A DNA stretch of 64,000 bases from Rothia nasimurium (GCF_928381705.1 NZ_CAKMSR010000002.1:186001-250000); one strand, 5' to 3'; shown: positions 50,551-59,857, counted from the stretch's first letter. The notes: generated by a model not told the origin, from the sequence alone. Translations and numbers: made by a program.

Positions 50551-53500
50551 TTAGATAACACCCTCAGAGAACTTGTAGGGGTTACCGAAGCGGTGGGCGG
50601 TGATGGAGACTGCCTGCTCGCGCACGAAGGGCAGCATCTCGATGCGGCCGGCTTCGGTGACAGGCTGGAAGTAGACCGCGATGTCGGGGCGGCCGTCGAG
50701 TGCCTCGTAGATGCTGGTGACGTCGCTACCGATGTAGCGGATGCGGGCACCTTCGAAGGCGGTTCCCTCAAGCTGCTTTGAGGGGGTCTTTGCAATCTTG
50801 GCCAGCGAAGCCCGGTAGGCGGCGTCGCTCTGGTCAAGCAGGGTGACGCCTGCGCTGCGCAGGGCGCCGGCAACAGCTACCGGGATGCTCTGGCCGGTGG
50901 AGAACTCGATGGTGGCACCGGCTGCTACACCTGCAAGGAGCACGCGCAGGGCACGGTCGCGGTCGCCGTTCTCGTCCAGTCGTACCTGAACAGTGGTGGG
51001 TAGGTAGCGCAGGATGTTGCGCTCAACGCCCAGCTGGCTGGGGTCGTGGCCTACACCGAATTCAGTAGCCCAGGCTTCGGCATCGGAGCTAGCCGCGCGG
51101 GCCAGCATGTCCAGGGAGCCGTCGTTGGTGGCGGTGGGTTCGCGCAGGGCAGCCAGAATGGAGCGGACGCCCGCGTGTGAGGGGGCGGTGGTGGCGGTGG
51201 ACTCTGCGGTTTCCCAGTCGGAGAGGGCAACCAGGTAGTTGGGGCCACCGGCCTTGGTGCCGGAACCTACGGTTGACTTCTTCCAGCCGCCAAAGGGCTG
51301 ACGCTGCACGATAGCGCCGGTGATACCGCGGTTGACGTAGAGGTTACCTGCCTGAACCTTGGAGAGCCAGAGTTCCAGCTCGCCGGAGTCAAGGGAGTGC
51401 AAGCCAGCGGTCAGACCGTAGTCGGTGGCGTTCTGCAGTTCGATAGCCTCTTCGAGGGTAGCGGCCTTCATGACGCCCAGGATGGGGCCGAAGTACTCGG
51501 TCAGGTGGTATTCGCTGCCGGGCTTGACGCCTGCGCGAACGCCGGGTGACCAGAGGCGGCCGGTCTCATCGAGCTGTTCGGGCTTGATGATCCAGGTTTC
51601 CCCCTCACCCAGGGTAGTCAGGCCGCGCTTGAGCTTGCCCTCGGGCTTCTCGATGACGGGGCCCATTTCTGATTCGATGTCCTGGGGGTGGGCAACGTGC
51701 AGGGACTTCACGGCGTCAACCAGCTGGTTGTAGAAGCGCTTGGACTCCCCTACCGAACCAACCAGAATCACGGTGGATGCAGCCGAGCACTTCTGGCCTG
51801 CGTGGCCAAAGGCTGAGTAGACGACGTCCTTGACCGCCAGGTCGAGGTCGGCATTGGGGGTGACGATGATGGAGTTCTTGCCGGAGGTCTCGCCGAAGAG
51901 GGGCAGGTCCTTACGCCAGGATCGGAACATCTCGGCGGTCTCGTAGCCACCGGTCAGAATCAGGCGGTCAACGGCGGGGTGGGCAATCATCTTTGAACCG
52001 GCGTCGCGGTCGGTGACCTTGACCAGGCGCAGGGCCTCGCGGGGTACACCAGCTTCCCACAGCACCTCAGCAATGAGAGCACCGATGCGGGCGGTGTTGG
52101 AGGCGGGCTTGAAGATAACCGCTGAACCCGCTGCCAGGGCTGAGATAACGCCACCGACGGGGATTGCGGTGGGGAAGTTCCACGGCGGGATGACCAGGGT
52201 TAGCTTGACCGGGCGGTGCTGGGCGCCGTCTACCGAGTCGAGGCGCTCTGCCAGCATGGCGTAGTAGTAGGCGAAGTCAACGGCTTCTGAGACTTCAACG
52301 TCGCCCTGGTCCAGGGTCTTGCCAGCCTCGTGGGCCATGATTTCCATGAAGTCGCCGCGGCGTACTGCCAGGGCTACAGCTACCTTACGCAGAATCTCGG
52401 CACGCTCTGAGGCGGGGCGGGCACCCCAGGCCTCGCCAGCTGCCACGGTCTCGGCAACTAGGGTTTCGGCGTCCTCGGCAGAACCCAGCTCATTGGCGGC
52501 CAGGGTTTCGATACCGATCTGGGTGGTCTTTGAACGCTCCAGGATAGCGCGGCCCCACTCGCGGTTACCTGCCAGGGCGGGGTCGGTATCGGGGGTGTTT
52601 TCGAAGGTGCCGTCGGCGGGCTTGAATACGTTCTCTTCGGTTTCTTCCAGACGGTTCTGGGTACGCTGCGGGGGCTGTACCTCGTCGGTGACCTCATTCA
52701 GGGAACGCAGGAAGCGGTTCTTCTCGCGGTCAAAGAGGGCCAGTGAAGAATCGAGGTCAAAGACGGCGCTCATGAAGTTCTCGCTTGAGGCGTTTTCCTC
52801 CAGGCGGCGAACCAGGTAGGAGATTGCGACGTCGAACTCTTCGGGGCGTACGACGGGGGTATAGAGCAGCAGGTGGCCTACGCGCTGGCGAATGACCTCA
52901 GCCTGCTGGGAGGCCATACCGATGAGCATTTCGAACTCGATGTCCTTTTCGACACCGCGGTCTTCGGCCAGCAGCAGGGCGAAGGCGACGTCGAAGAGGT
53001 TGTGGCCGGCAACACCCAGGCGGATGTTCTTGGTGTGCTCGGGCTGCAGGGCGTAGTTGAGGATGCGCTTGTAGTTGGTATCTGAGTCCTGCTTGGAGTC
53101 GCAGGTGGTCAGGGGCCAACCGTGTACAGCGGCTTCAACCTTCTCCATAGAAAGGTTGGCACCCTTAACCAGGCGGACCTTAATACGGGCACCACCGGCC
53201 TCAACGCGCTTAGCTGCCCATTCCTGCAGGCGCTGCATCGCAGCCAGGGTGTCGGGCAGGTAGGCCTGGAGCACGATACCGGCTTCGAGGTTCTTCAGGT
53301 GGGGCTGGTCAAGGATCTTGGTGAAGACCTCGATGGTCATATCGAGGTCCTTGTACTCTTCCATATCCAGGTTGATGAACTTCTGGACAGGAGAGTTAGC
53401 GGCTAGCTCGTAGAGAGGGGTCAGGCGGCGGACGGCTTCGTCCACGACTTCTTCGAAGGCCCAGTGGGAGTGGGGGCCAGATACCGAGGAAACCTTAATG

Positions 53501-54036
53501 GAAACGTAGTCGACGTCGTCGCGGGCCAGCAGGCGCTTGGTCTCGGTCAGACGGCGCTCTGCTTCGCGGTCGCCGAGCACTGCTTCGCCCAGCAGGTTGA
53601 TGTTGAGCTTGTTGCCGGTTGAGGTGAGGTGCTTGATGGCGGGGCCCAGCTTTTCGTCGCGGGCATCGACAATCAGGTGGCCGACCATCTGGCGCAGGAC
53701 GGTGCGGGCGATCGGCACGGTGGGCCAGGAGGCCTTAGCGGCCAGCTTGCCACCCAAACCTACGGCGCTCTTCATGTACCAGGGAAGGAAGGAGGGCACG
53801 ATGGGGGCAATGCGGCCCAGGTTCTTACCGGCAACGGCCTGGTCTTCGGGGCGTACCACACCGTCGACAAAGCCGACGGTAAATTCAAGGCCGTTGGGGT
53901 CCTTCAGGACGCCTGCCAGCTTCTCTGCTGCGGGGTCGGCGGGGATGTTCTGGGCTGCTTTGACCCAGTCCGCGACGAGCTGGACGGCCTGGTCAGCTAG
54001 CTGCTGATGGTGGGTATCGCTAAAAGGCTGTGCCAA
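50551..54036 (-). CDS. putA: Bifunctional proline dehydrogenase / P5C dehydrogenase
   Basis: A 1161-residue enzyme oxidising proline to glutamate. The N-terminal FAD-dependent proline dehydrogenase barrel (to about residue 430) has IKVRLVKGANLSMEKVEA and ASQQAEVIRQ. The NAD-dependent aldehyde dehydrogenase domain (about 500-985) has PWNFPTAIPVGG, FGETSGKNSIIV and the catalytic Cys in GHAGQKCSA near 749. Residues from about 1000 form the degenerate ALDH-like C-terminal domain of longer PutA proteins. There is no ribbon-helix-helix domain, so it is not an autorepressor; the divergent LysR is the likely regulator. Confidence 0.96.
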   Translation of the reverse strand: MAQPFSDTHHQQLADQAVQLVADWVKAAQNIPADPAAEKLAGVLKDPNGLEFTVGFVDGVVRPEDQAVAGKNLGRIAPIVPSFLPWYMKSAVGLGGKLAAKASWPTVPIARTVLRQMVGHLIVDARDEKLGPAIKHLTSTGNKLNINLLGEAVLGDREAERRLTETKRLLARDDVDYVSIKVSSVSGPHSHWAFEEVVDEAVRRLTPLYELAANSPVQKFINLDMEEYKDLDMTIEVFTKILDQPHLKNLEAGIVLQAYLPDTLAAMQRLQEWAAKRVEAGGARIKVRLVKGANLSMEKVEAAVHGWPLTTCDSKQDSDTNYKRILNYALQPEHTKNIRLGVAGHNLFDVAFALLLAEDRGVEKDIEFEMLIGMASQQAEVIRQRVGHLLLYTPVVRPEEFDVAISYLVRRLEENASSENFMSAVFDLDSSLALFDREKNRFLRSLNEVTDEVQPPQRTQNRLEETEENVFKPADGTFENTPDTDPALAGNREWGRAILERSKTTQIGIETLAANELGSAEDAETLVAETVAAGEAWGARPASERAEILRKVAVALAVRRGDFMEIMAHEAGKTLDQGDVEVSEAVDFAYYYAMLAERLDSVDGAQHRPVKLTLVIPPWNFPTAIPVGGVISALAAGSAVIFKPASNTARIGALIAEVLWEAGVPREALRLVKVTDRDAGSKMIAHPAVDRLILTGGYETAEMFRSWRKDLPLFGETSGKNSIIVTPNADLDLAVKDVVYSAFGHAGQKCSAASTVILVGSVGESKRFYNQLVDAVKSLHVAHPQDIESEMGPVIEKPEGKLKRGLTTLGEGETWIIKPEQLDETGRLWSPGVRAGVKPGSEYHLTEYFGPILGVMKAATLEEAIELQNATDYGLTAGLHSLDSGELELWLSKVQAGNLYVNRGITGAIVQRQPFGGWKKSTVGSGTKAGGPNYLVALSDWETAESTATTAPSHAGVRSILAALREPTATNDGSLDMLARAASSDAEAWATEFGVGHDPSQLGVERNILRYLPTTVQVRLDENGDRDRALRVLLAGVAAGATIEFSTGQSIPVAVAGALRSAGVTLLDQSDAAYRASLAKIAKTPSKQLEGTAFEGARIRYIGSDVTSIYEALDGRPDIAVYFQPVTEAGRIEMLPFVREQAVSITAHRFGNPYKFSEGVI

Positions 54037-54109
54037 GGGTGGTACCTCCTGCTAGCCCGCACAAGGGCGGGGTGAATTTGTTGCTTGTTATCCATTTCAC
54101 CATCTTTAG

Positions 54110-54122
54110 GTGTAAGTTACAC
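54110..54122. promoter_or_regulatory. Candidate LysR operator between putA and lysR
   Basis: GTGTAA-G-TTACAC is a perfect 13-bp palindrome 74 bp from the putA start and 92 bp from lysR. GGTGAA and TTCACC form a second, wider dyad on the putA side. On the plus strand TGC-TAATCT (54165-54173) is a candidate extended -10 for lysR. Its role as the LysR site is inferred. Confidence 0.5.
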
Positions 54123-54213
54123 TATTAGAAAAAATGAATATTATTTAGGCAGTACGTTTAGTTCTGCTAATCTGTATTCGTGACGCTATTCACCCCTTCC
54201 TAAGGAGTGCCCC

Positions 54214-55140
54214 ATGTACGATTTGCGCCGCCTGGCCATGCTGCTTGAGATCCACGAGCGAGGCACGCTCGCCGCTACAGCTAAAGACCTACACCTGACG
54301 TCCTCCGCTATATCCCAGCAGATAACCACCCTGGAAAAAGAGGTGGGCACTCCCCTGCTGCGTAAGGTGGGGCGCCGAGTGGAGCTGACCACCGAGGCCC
54401 TAATTCTGGTGGAGAGCACCCGCAATATTTTGAAGGAGCTGGACGCCGCCCGCACCCGCATCACCCTGCTGGAGGGGGTACCTGCCGGGCAGGTACGACT
54501 GGCGATTTTCCAATCGGCAGCCAAGGCTCTGTTGCCGGGCGCCCTGGCTCATCTGGCGGAGCACGCCCCGCAGGTGCAGCTGCACGTGGTGCAGATTGAC
54601 CCCGAAACCGGTCTCTCACTGACCCGAAGCCGGGAGTTTGACCTTGTGATTGCGGAGTCCTACCCCCACCACTACATTCCCGAGTACCCCGAGCTCACCT
54701 CTGAACTCTTGACCGAGGACGCCCTCAACCTAGTAGTTGCCACCGATTCCGAGGTTGAGAGCTTGGACGATGCAGCCCGCCTGCCCTGGGTTTTTGAGGG
54801 TGAGCATAATACGTCACGCACCTGGGGTATCAATCAGTGCCGGGCTGCGGGGTTTGAGCCGCAGGTGCGCTATGTAATCGATGATTTGAACACGCATTTG
54901 CAGCTGGCAGCGGGCGGGGCAGCGGCCATTATGCCGTCCTTTGCCCTGCCCGCTGCCGGCAACGAGTTGAGCCGGGCACACGGGGTGAAGGCTATTCCGC
55001 TGCCAGGTGCCCCCTACCGCGAAATTTATGTGGCTACCCGCACCGAAAGCACAGGCCAACCCGCTATTAGGGCGGTGAAGGACGCCCTGCAAACAGCGGT
55101 GGACACTCCCCCGCATCTGGACCCAAAAAGAAGGCAGTAA
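54214..55140 (+). CDS. LysR family transcriptional regulator
   Basis: A 308-residue LysR-type regulator. The N-terminal winged helix (residues 1-60) reads RRLAMLLEIHERGTLAATAKDL then SSAISQQITTLEKEVGTPLL. A linker helix and a two-lobe substrate-binding domain (about 88-295) follow, starting GQVRLAIFQSAAKALLP. AAGGAG lies 7 nt before the ATG. It is divergent from putA, so proline or a derivative is a plausible inducer, but another target is the membrane protein gene 5 nt downstream, with which it is probably co-transcribed. Confidence 0.92.
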   Translation: MYDLRRLAMLLEIHERGTLAATAKDLHLTSSAISQQITTLEKEVGTPLLRKVGRRVELTTEALILVESTRNILKELDAARTRITLLEGVPAGQVRLAIFQSAAKALLPGALAHLAEHAPQVQLHVVQIDPETGLSLTRSREFDLVIAESYPHHYIPEYPELTSELLTEDALNLVVATDSEVESLDDAARLPWVFEGEHNTSRTWGINQCRAAGFEPQVRYVIDDLNTHLQLAAGGAAAIMPSFALPAAGNELSRAHGVKAIPLPGAPYREIYVATRTESTGQPAIRAVKDALQTAVDTPPHLDPKRRQ

Positions 55141-55145
55141 AACAC

Positions 55146-56081
55146 ATGTTCACCCTTTTTTCAGTTGCAGAGACCCCCATCGCCCAAGATTTTTCCCTTG
55201 ACCCCACCGTACTGGCTGAAGTAGCTGACACTCCATGCCTAGGGCGCTTACTCTCTTCCCATGTACTTGAGGTTGAATCTCTGAGTTATTTGGGTAGCCA
55301 AGCCCCCACCGCGGCAATGGAAAACCTGGGACCTGCCCTTCGCTATTCCATAGAACGGCGGATTTGCCTCTGGCTCGGTCTTGTAGATGTAAATGACCTA
55401 CCCCGTATCCAGGCTATTCTTGGTGACTCCTGCCAAGTAGCGGGCCCAGAAGTCAGCCCACCTGAGAGCTGGAAACACCGTCTACCTACAAGCTCCAGCG
55501 TCCAGCCCATCGCCGTCAGCCCCCAGCGACTCCTGCGGATCCTCCTAGCCCCCTCCAGCCCCCTCCAAGAATGTACCCTGCGGCACCTTGAAGGCATCGA
55601 CCCCAAACGTATAGCCAGGTCAGAACTCCTTGAGCTGCAGAGCAAGGGAATCCCCATGGTTCCCCGCTCCCTACCATTCCGGCTAGCCCATTCACCGATA
55701 GTGTGGGCCTACGCCCTGATCATGCTCTATTCGGCATGCCGGGCAATTCCGGTGGCCTTCCTGCCAGGTTTCCAGGGCAACATATGGATACTGTGGGGCC
55801 TAGACGTCGGCGGGGCCCTCCCCTATGCCTGGGGTGTCATTGCCATGTTTACCGCCCAAAAGGTCCTGGTACGCCTTGCCGCCCTCGTCCTTGCGCTTAT
55901 TACCTTCCTGGCCCCCTATGCCTATTTCTGGTCCGCTGGCCAACACTACCCTTTCTATGTCAATGTCATTGTGGCCTGCATTATCACCTGCGCGGTAGGA
56001 TTTGAAGTTTTCCGATATATACGCGAAAAACGGGTGCGGGCCCGAGTAGCTCAGGCAGGCGCTCCCCCTTTTCACCGATAA
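55146..56081 (+). CDS. Unrecognised four-helix membrane protein
   Basis: A 311-residue protein that I do not recognise. The first 180 residues are soluble, with a cluster ALRYSIERRICLWLGLVDVNDL and a Ser/Pro-rich stretch. The C-terminal part has four hydrophobic helices, roughly at 188-208, 215-238, 243-262 and 270-288, and ends in a basic tail. It begins 5 nt after the lysR stop, with a weak ribosome site (AGGCAGTAAAACAC), so translation may be coupled. Codon use is somewhat less GC-biased than in its neighbours. No catalytic motif is visible. It could be a recently acquired or fast-evolving gene. Confidence 0.72.
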   Translation: MFTLFSVAETPIAQDFSLDPTVLAEVADTPCLGRLLSSHVLEVESLSYLGSQAPTAAMENLGPALRYSIERRICLWLGLVDVNDLPRIQAILGDSCQVAGPEVSPPESWKHRLPTSSSVQPIAVSPQRLLRILLAPSSPLQECTLRHLEGIDPKRIARSELLELQSKGIPMVPRSLPFRLAHSPIVWAYALIMLYSACRAIPVAFLPGFQGNIWILWGLDVGGALPYAWGVIAMFTAQKVLVRLAALVLALITFLAPYAYFWSAGQHYPFYVNVIVACIITCAVGFEVFRYIREKRVRARVAQAGAPPFHR

Positions 56082-56099
56082 CTGCGGTGGGTGCTTATC

Positions 56100-56822
56100 C
56101 TAGTCAGCCAGTTTTCTGGGCTGCTCTGCACCGAAGAAGGTCCGCCAGGCACAGGTGACAACGAACCAGCCCCCGCTGATCCAAAAAGCCACCAGCAACC
56201 AGAAGGGTTTTGCGGGGGCAAGGGCAATGAGGGCAGCCGTTGCTGCAATCCAAACAGTGATAGCTGCGATGTTAATACCCATAAACCTCTTCACACGGAA
56301 AGGATGGGTGTAATAGGTGGGGGTCAGGGTCAAGACGGCCAGGAGGACGATAGCAATGATATTGAAGGTGGCACCGGTGCCCATAATAAACATCACGGCA
56401 GCAACGATATTCCAGGCTGCGGGGAACCCAACGAAGTAGAAATCGCTGGATTTCCACTGTTCGTTGGCGTAGCAAAACATGGAAGAGGTCAGAACCAGAA
56501 TAACGAGGGCCAAGGCCACAGGCTGCGGGCCGAGTGGTAGGGCAAGGTACATGAAGAGGGCAGGGATGAAGGTCCAGGTGAGGTAGTCGACGGCGATGTC
56601 GACGATTCCTCCGTCAAACCAGGGGATGACGTCCTTAACCCGGGCCTTACGGGCCAGGGTTCCGTCAACAGCGTCAACGACTAAGGCAATGCCCAGCCAC
56701 AGCCACATAGCGGTGTAGTCCCCTTCTATGAGGGCGATCCCGGCGAGGGTTGCCCAGGCGAGGCCTGTGAGAGTGAAGGCGTGGACGAGCCAGGCGGCTA
56801 GTCGCTGTTTGGCGGTTGGCAT
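56100..56822 (-). CDS. pcs: Phosphatidylcholine synthase-like CDP-alcohol phosphatidyltransferase
   Basis: A 240-residue enzyme with about seven membrane helices. The CDP-alcohol phosphotransferase motif is intact: DAVDGTLAR then GGIVDIAVD, which supply the metal-binding aspartates. The N-terminus AWLVHAFTLTGLAWA and the later KSSDFYFVGFPAAWNIVAA closely resemble bacterial phosphatidylcholine synthases, which condense free choline with CDP-diacylglycerol. A phosphatidylserine or phosphatidylglycerol-phosphate synthase would lack that FxGFPAxWN segment. AAAGGG precedes the ATG. It is convergent with the unrecognised membrane gene and lies 194 bp after sorC. Confidence 0.85.
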   Translation of the reverse strand: MPTAKQRLAAWLVHAFTLTGLAWATLAGIALIEGDYTAMWLWLGIALVVDAVDGTLARKARVKDVIPWFDGGIVDIAVDYLTWTFIPALFMYLALPLGPQPVALALVILVLTSSMFCYANEQWKSSDFYFVGFPAAWNIVAAVMFIMGTGATFNIIAIVLLAVLTLTPTYYTHPFRVKRFMGINIAAITVWIAATAALIALAPAKPFWLLVAFWISGGWFVVTCAWRTFFGAEQPRKLAD

Positions 56823-56919
56823 GGTTGCCCTTTCTGGCGTATGAAGTGGCTGCTGAGGTCTAAGGGTCAGTCTCTACTGTAGCTGTTTTTGGTCCCGACC
56901 CTCAGCGTCCAGTGCCCAC

Positions 56920-56964
56920 TTTTCTTTCGAATGTCTGTAAGATTTTCGGACGTTCGAAAGAAAG
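56920..56964. promoter_or_regulatory. 18-bp dyad upstream of pcs
   Basis: The arms 56920-56937 and 56947-56964 pair over 18 positions, three of them G-T type, around a 9-nt loop. Each arm holds the palindrome TTCGAA in a CTTTCGAA context. It lies about 100 bp upstream of pcs and just after sorC. No T-run follows on the minus strand, so it may be an operator rather than a terminator. Confidence 0.5.
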
Positions 56965-57016
56965 GCGGGCAGCTGAGGCCAGTGTTGGTAGCTGGCACCG
57001 CCGCCAGAAGAAAAGC

Positions 57017-57958
57017 CTAGAGAAGCCTTTCTGCCAGGTCTGCCTCTACCACCAGGTCGGTGATCGCGCCGGTGGCTAGGGCGGCCCGCAGGGCAACTGC
57101 GCGGTGGCGGCCAGCAGCCGCGCACACCCGTCGTCCGATCTTCACCAGCTCAGCCGGGGTGGGACCGGTGGCCCGCTGGTTGACCGCCAAATCAGCCCAG
57201 GTACCGTCCTCCCGGATCATGACGGTGCACAAGTCCCCCACAATCCCCTCAGTCTGCAGCTGCCGCATCTGCTCACCATCAAAATAGCCACCGCTATAGA
57301 CATGCGATTTCAGCTCACCACCGAAAGCACCCACACCAAAGAGGGCGACATCAACCTGCCGCTGCACCGCCAGCACACCGCGGACAGCCCGCTCCCGCCA
57401 CATAGCAGCCTTGGTATCGGCAAAATCAAAGAAGGCAGGTACCGGAAAATGAACCATCTGGGCCCCGTAGGCAGCTGACACCTGCCCCAGAATCGCCCCC
57501 GAATAGGGAATGCCCGTATGCACCGCGTTGCCCGCCCCGTTGAGCTGAACCACAGTGACACCGGTCAAAGGACGCTTGGGGAGGAACTGGGCAACCTCGG
57601 TGACCGTAGAACCCCAGGCAACCCCCAGAGTAGTGCCGGGAACCATCAAAGAATCCACCAGGTTCGCTGTAGCTATTGCCACCCGGCGCATCCGGGCCTG
57701 CTCAGTTGCATGACCGGGGGCCCGCACCACCGTAGCTCTGACCCGGTACATATCAGAAAGACGTTTTTCAAGGGGGTCGGACCGGTAGGCGCGTTCATGA
57801 ATTTGAATAGTTACAACCCCGGTTTCACGAGCCGTTTTGAGCAGGCGGGATACCGTTGGCCGAGACACCCCCAGGCGGCTGGCAATCGCTGCCATGGTCT
57901 GATGTTCCCCGTAGTAAAGGTGGGCTGCTTCAACCACCTGATTCTGACTTTTGTTCAC
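57017..57958 (-). CDS. SorC family sugar-binding transcriptional regulator
   Basis: A 313-residue SorC/DeoR-type regulator. The N-terminal helix-turn-helix is HQTMAAIASRLGVSRPTVSRLL (about residues 19-41), followed by the phosphosugar-binding domain with VAWGSTVTEVAQFLP, VVQLNGAGN and VDVALFGVGAFGG. The start is taken as GTG 57958, with GGAGG 4 nt upstream; an earlier frame to 58099 overlaps glpD. A minus-strand TATGAT (57973-57968) lies very close, so a leaderless mRNA from GTG 57961 is possible. It is divergent from glpD and probably senses glycerol 3-phosphate or a related phosphate ester. Confidence 0.92.
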   Translation of the reverse strand: MNKSQNQVVEAAHLYYGEHQTMAAIASRLGVSRPTVSRLLKTARETGVVTIQIHERAYRSDPLEKRLSDMYRVRATVVRAPGHATEQARMRRVAIATANLVDSLMVPGTTLGVAWGSTVTEVAQFLPKRPLTGVTVVQLNGAGNAVHTGIPYSGAILGQVSAAYGAQMVHFPVPAFFDFADTKAAMWRERAVRGVLAVQRQVDVALFGVGAFGGELKSHVYSGGYFDGEQMRQLQTEGIVGDLCTVMIREDGTWADLAVNQRATGPTPAELVKIGRRVCAAAGRHRAVALRAALATGAITDLVVEADLAERLL

Positions 57959-58069
57959 CACCCCTCCATCATAGATGAAACTTCGTTCACCCAGCTGGCC
58001 TAACCTACACCCAGTGATTGAAATAGTGTCAAAGACAATAACAGGCAACCCGTCGCAAGGAAGATCCCC
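57959..58069. promoter_or_regulatory. sorC-glpD divergent control region
   Basis: In this 111-bp gap TGAA-ACTTCG-TTCA (57975-57988) is an inverted repeat next to the minus-strand TATGAT box, well placed for autoregulation. TTGA-AATAGTG-TCAA, about 50 bp before glpD, is a second short dyad. These are candidate SorC sites; none is proven. Confidence 0.4.
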
Positions 58070-59833
58070 ATGACTGCCACCTTCACCACCCAATCCCACC
58101 TCACCGCAGAAACCCGCACCCAGGCCCTAGCCACCATGACCGATGAAGCGGGCGTAGACGTCCTCATCATCGGCGGCGGCGTGACCGGCGCAGGCATCGC
58201 CCTGGACGCCGCAACCCGCGGCCTACGCACCGCCATCGTTGAGGCAGGCGACTGGGCAGCTGGCACCAGCGCTTGGTCCTCCAAGCTCGTGCACGGCGGC
58301 CTGCGCTACCTCTACAACCTCGACTTCAAACTGGTTGCCGAAGCTCTCAAGGAGCGCGGCCTGCTGCTCGAACGCACTGCCCCCCACCTGGTCAAGGCCC
58401 AGCCCTTCCTCTGGCCCCTCAAAATGCCCGTGATTGAGCGCGCCTACTCCGCTGTGGGTATCGGCATGTACGACACCATGGCCTTCGCCGGTGCCGGCGG
58501 CCACCGCACCGTGCCCGCCCAGCGCCACTTCACCAAGGAAGGCACCAAGAAGGTCTTCCCCGGTATCAAAGATTCAGCCTTCACCGGCGCTATTCAGTTC
58601 TACGATGCCCGCGTGGACGACGCCCGCCTGGTCATCGACCTCGTCCGCACCGCCGCAGGCTACGGCGCTCTGGCAGCTTCCCGCACCCAGGTCACCGCTA
58701 TTAACAAGGACGCCGCCGGTCGAGTCACCGGCGCCCAGATCGTAGACCTTGAAACCGGCGACGAGAAGACCGTCAAGGCCGCCCATATCATCAACGCAAC
58801 CGGCGTGTGGACCGAAGAGTCAGAGTCCATGGCAACCAAGGAGCAGGGTCTGAAGGTGCTGGCTTCTAAGGGCGTGCACATCACCGTGCCCCGCGACCGT
58901 ATCAAGGCAACCAGCGGTATCTTCACCAAGACCGAAAAGTCCGTGCTCTTCATCATCCCCTGGCAGCGCTACTGGATCATCGGTACCACCGATACCCCCT
59001 ACACCGAGGACCGCGAGCGCCCCGTCGCCACCAAGGCTGACATTCGCTACGTGCTCGACCAGGCCAATAAGCTGATTGCCGATGAGCTGACCGAGGCCGA
59101 TATCATTAGCTCTTACGCTGGTCTGCGCCCCCTGCTGCAGCCGGTGGCTAAGAAGGGTGAGAACGCCGCATCGACCAAGGTGTCGCGTGAGCACACCGTC
59201 ATGGAAATCGCCCCGGGTATGAGCGCTATTGCCGGTGGTAAGCTGACCACCTACCGCGTGATGGCTGAGGACGCCGTGGACTTTGCCCTGGGCGACCGCG
59301 CTAAGACCCTGCCCTCTGTCACCGAGAACATCAAGCTGGTCGGTGCTGAAGGTTATGAAGCTTTGGCTGCCCGCGCCGATGCGCTGGCCGCTGAGAACGG
59401 CTGGGATGCTGCCCGCGTGGAGCACCTGCTGGAGCGCTACGGCGCTGAGCTGGCCGATATTATCGCCCTCATCAAGGAAGACCCTTCCCTGGGTACTCCC
59501 CTGGCGCAGGCCCCCCAGTTCCTGCGGGCCGATGTGGCCATGGCCGTGCGTGCCGAAGGTGCCCTGCACCTTGAGGACGTGCTGGTGCGCCGCGTCCGCC
59601 TGGATCTTGAGGCTACCGACCGCGGCCTGTCCGCCGCCGACGAGATCCTTGAGATTATGGCCGCTGAACTTGGCTGGGACGAGGCCACCGTGGCCCGCGA
59701 AAAGGCGATTTACGCCGAGCGGGTTGAGGCTATCGCCGCAGCTGAAACCCATACCGAGGACGCGGACGCCGCGGCTGAGGTTCTCGGGGCAACCCACGTG
59801 GCTCCCCGACGTCCTGTCACTACTCTCCACTAA
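58070..59833 (+). CDS. glpD: Aerobic glycerol-3-phosphate dehydrogenase
   Basis: A 587-residue FAD enzyme that oxidises glycerol 3-phosphate to dihydroxyacetone phosphate and passes electrons to the quinone pool at the membrane. The FAD loop VLIIGGGVTGAGIALDAATRG (about residues 25-45) and TSAWSSKLVHGGLRYL are diagnostic; the C-terminal cap includes DVLVRRVRLDLEATDRG. AAGGAAG precedes the ATG. It heads a glpD-glpF-glpK operon. The C-terminal residues AETHTEDADAAAEVL are a short acidic extension. Confidence 0.97.
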   Translation: MTATFTTQSHLTAETRTQALATMTDEAGVDVLIIGGGVTGAGIALDAATRGLRTAIVEAGDWAAGTSAWSSKLVHGGLRYLYNLDFKLVAEALKERGLLLERTAPHLVKAQPFLWPLKMPVIERAYSAVGIGMYDTMAFAGAGGHRTVPAQRHFTKEGTKKVFPGIKDSAFTGAIQFYDARVDDARLVIDLVRTAAGYGALAASRTQVTAINKDAAGRVTGAQIVDLETGDEKTVKAAHIINATGVWTEESESMATKEQGLKVLASKGVHITVPRDRIKATSGIFTKTEKSVLFIIPWQRYWIIGTTDTPYTEDRERPVATKADIRYVLDQANKLIADELTEADIISSYAGLRPLLQPVAKKGENAASTKVSREHTVMEIAPGMSAIAGGKLTTYRVMAEDAVDFALGDRAKTLPSVTENIKLVGAEGYEALAARADALAAENGWDAARVEHLLERYGAELADIIALIKEDPSLGTPLAQAPQFLRADVAMAVRAEGALHLEDVLVRRVRLDLEATDRGLSAADEILEIMAAELGWDEATVAREKAIYAERVEAIAAAETHTEDADAAAEVLGATHVAPRRPVTTLH

Positions 59834-59857
59834 AACATCATTAATCACTAACAACTG

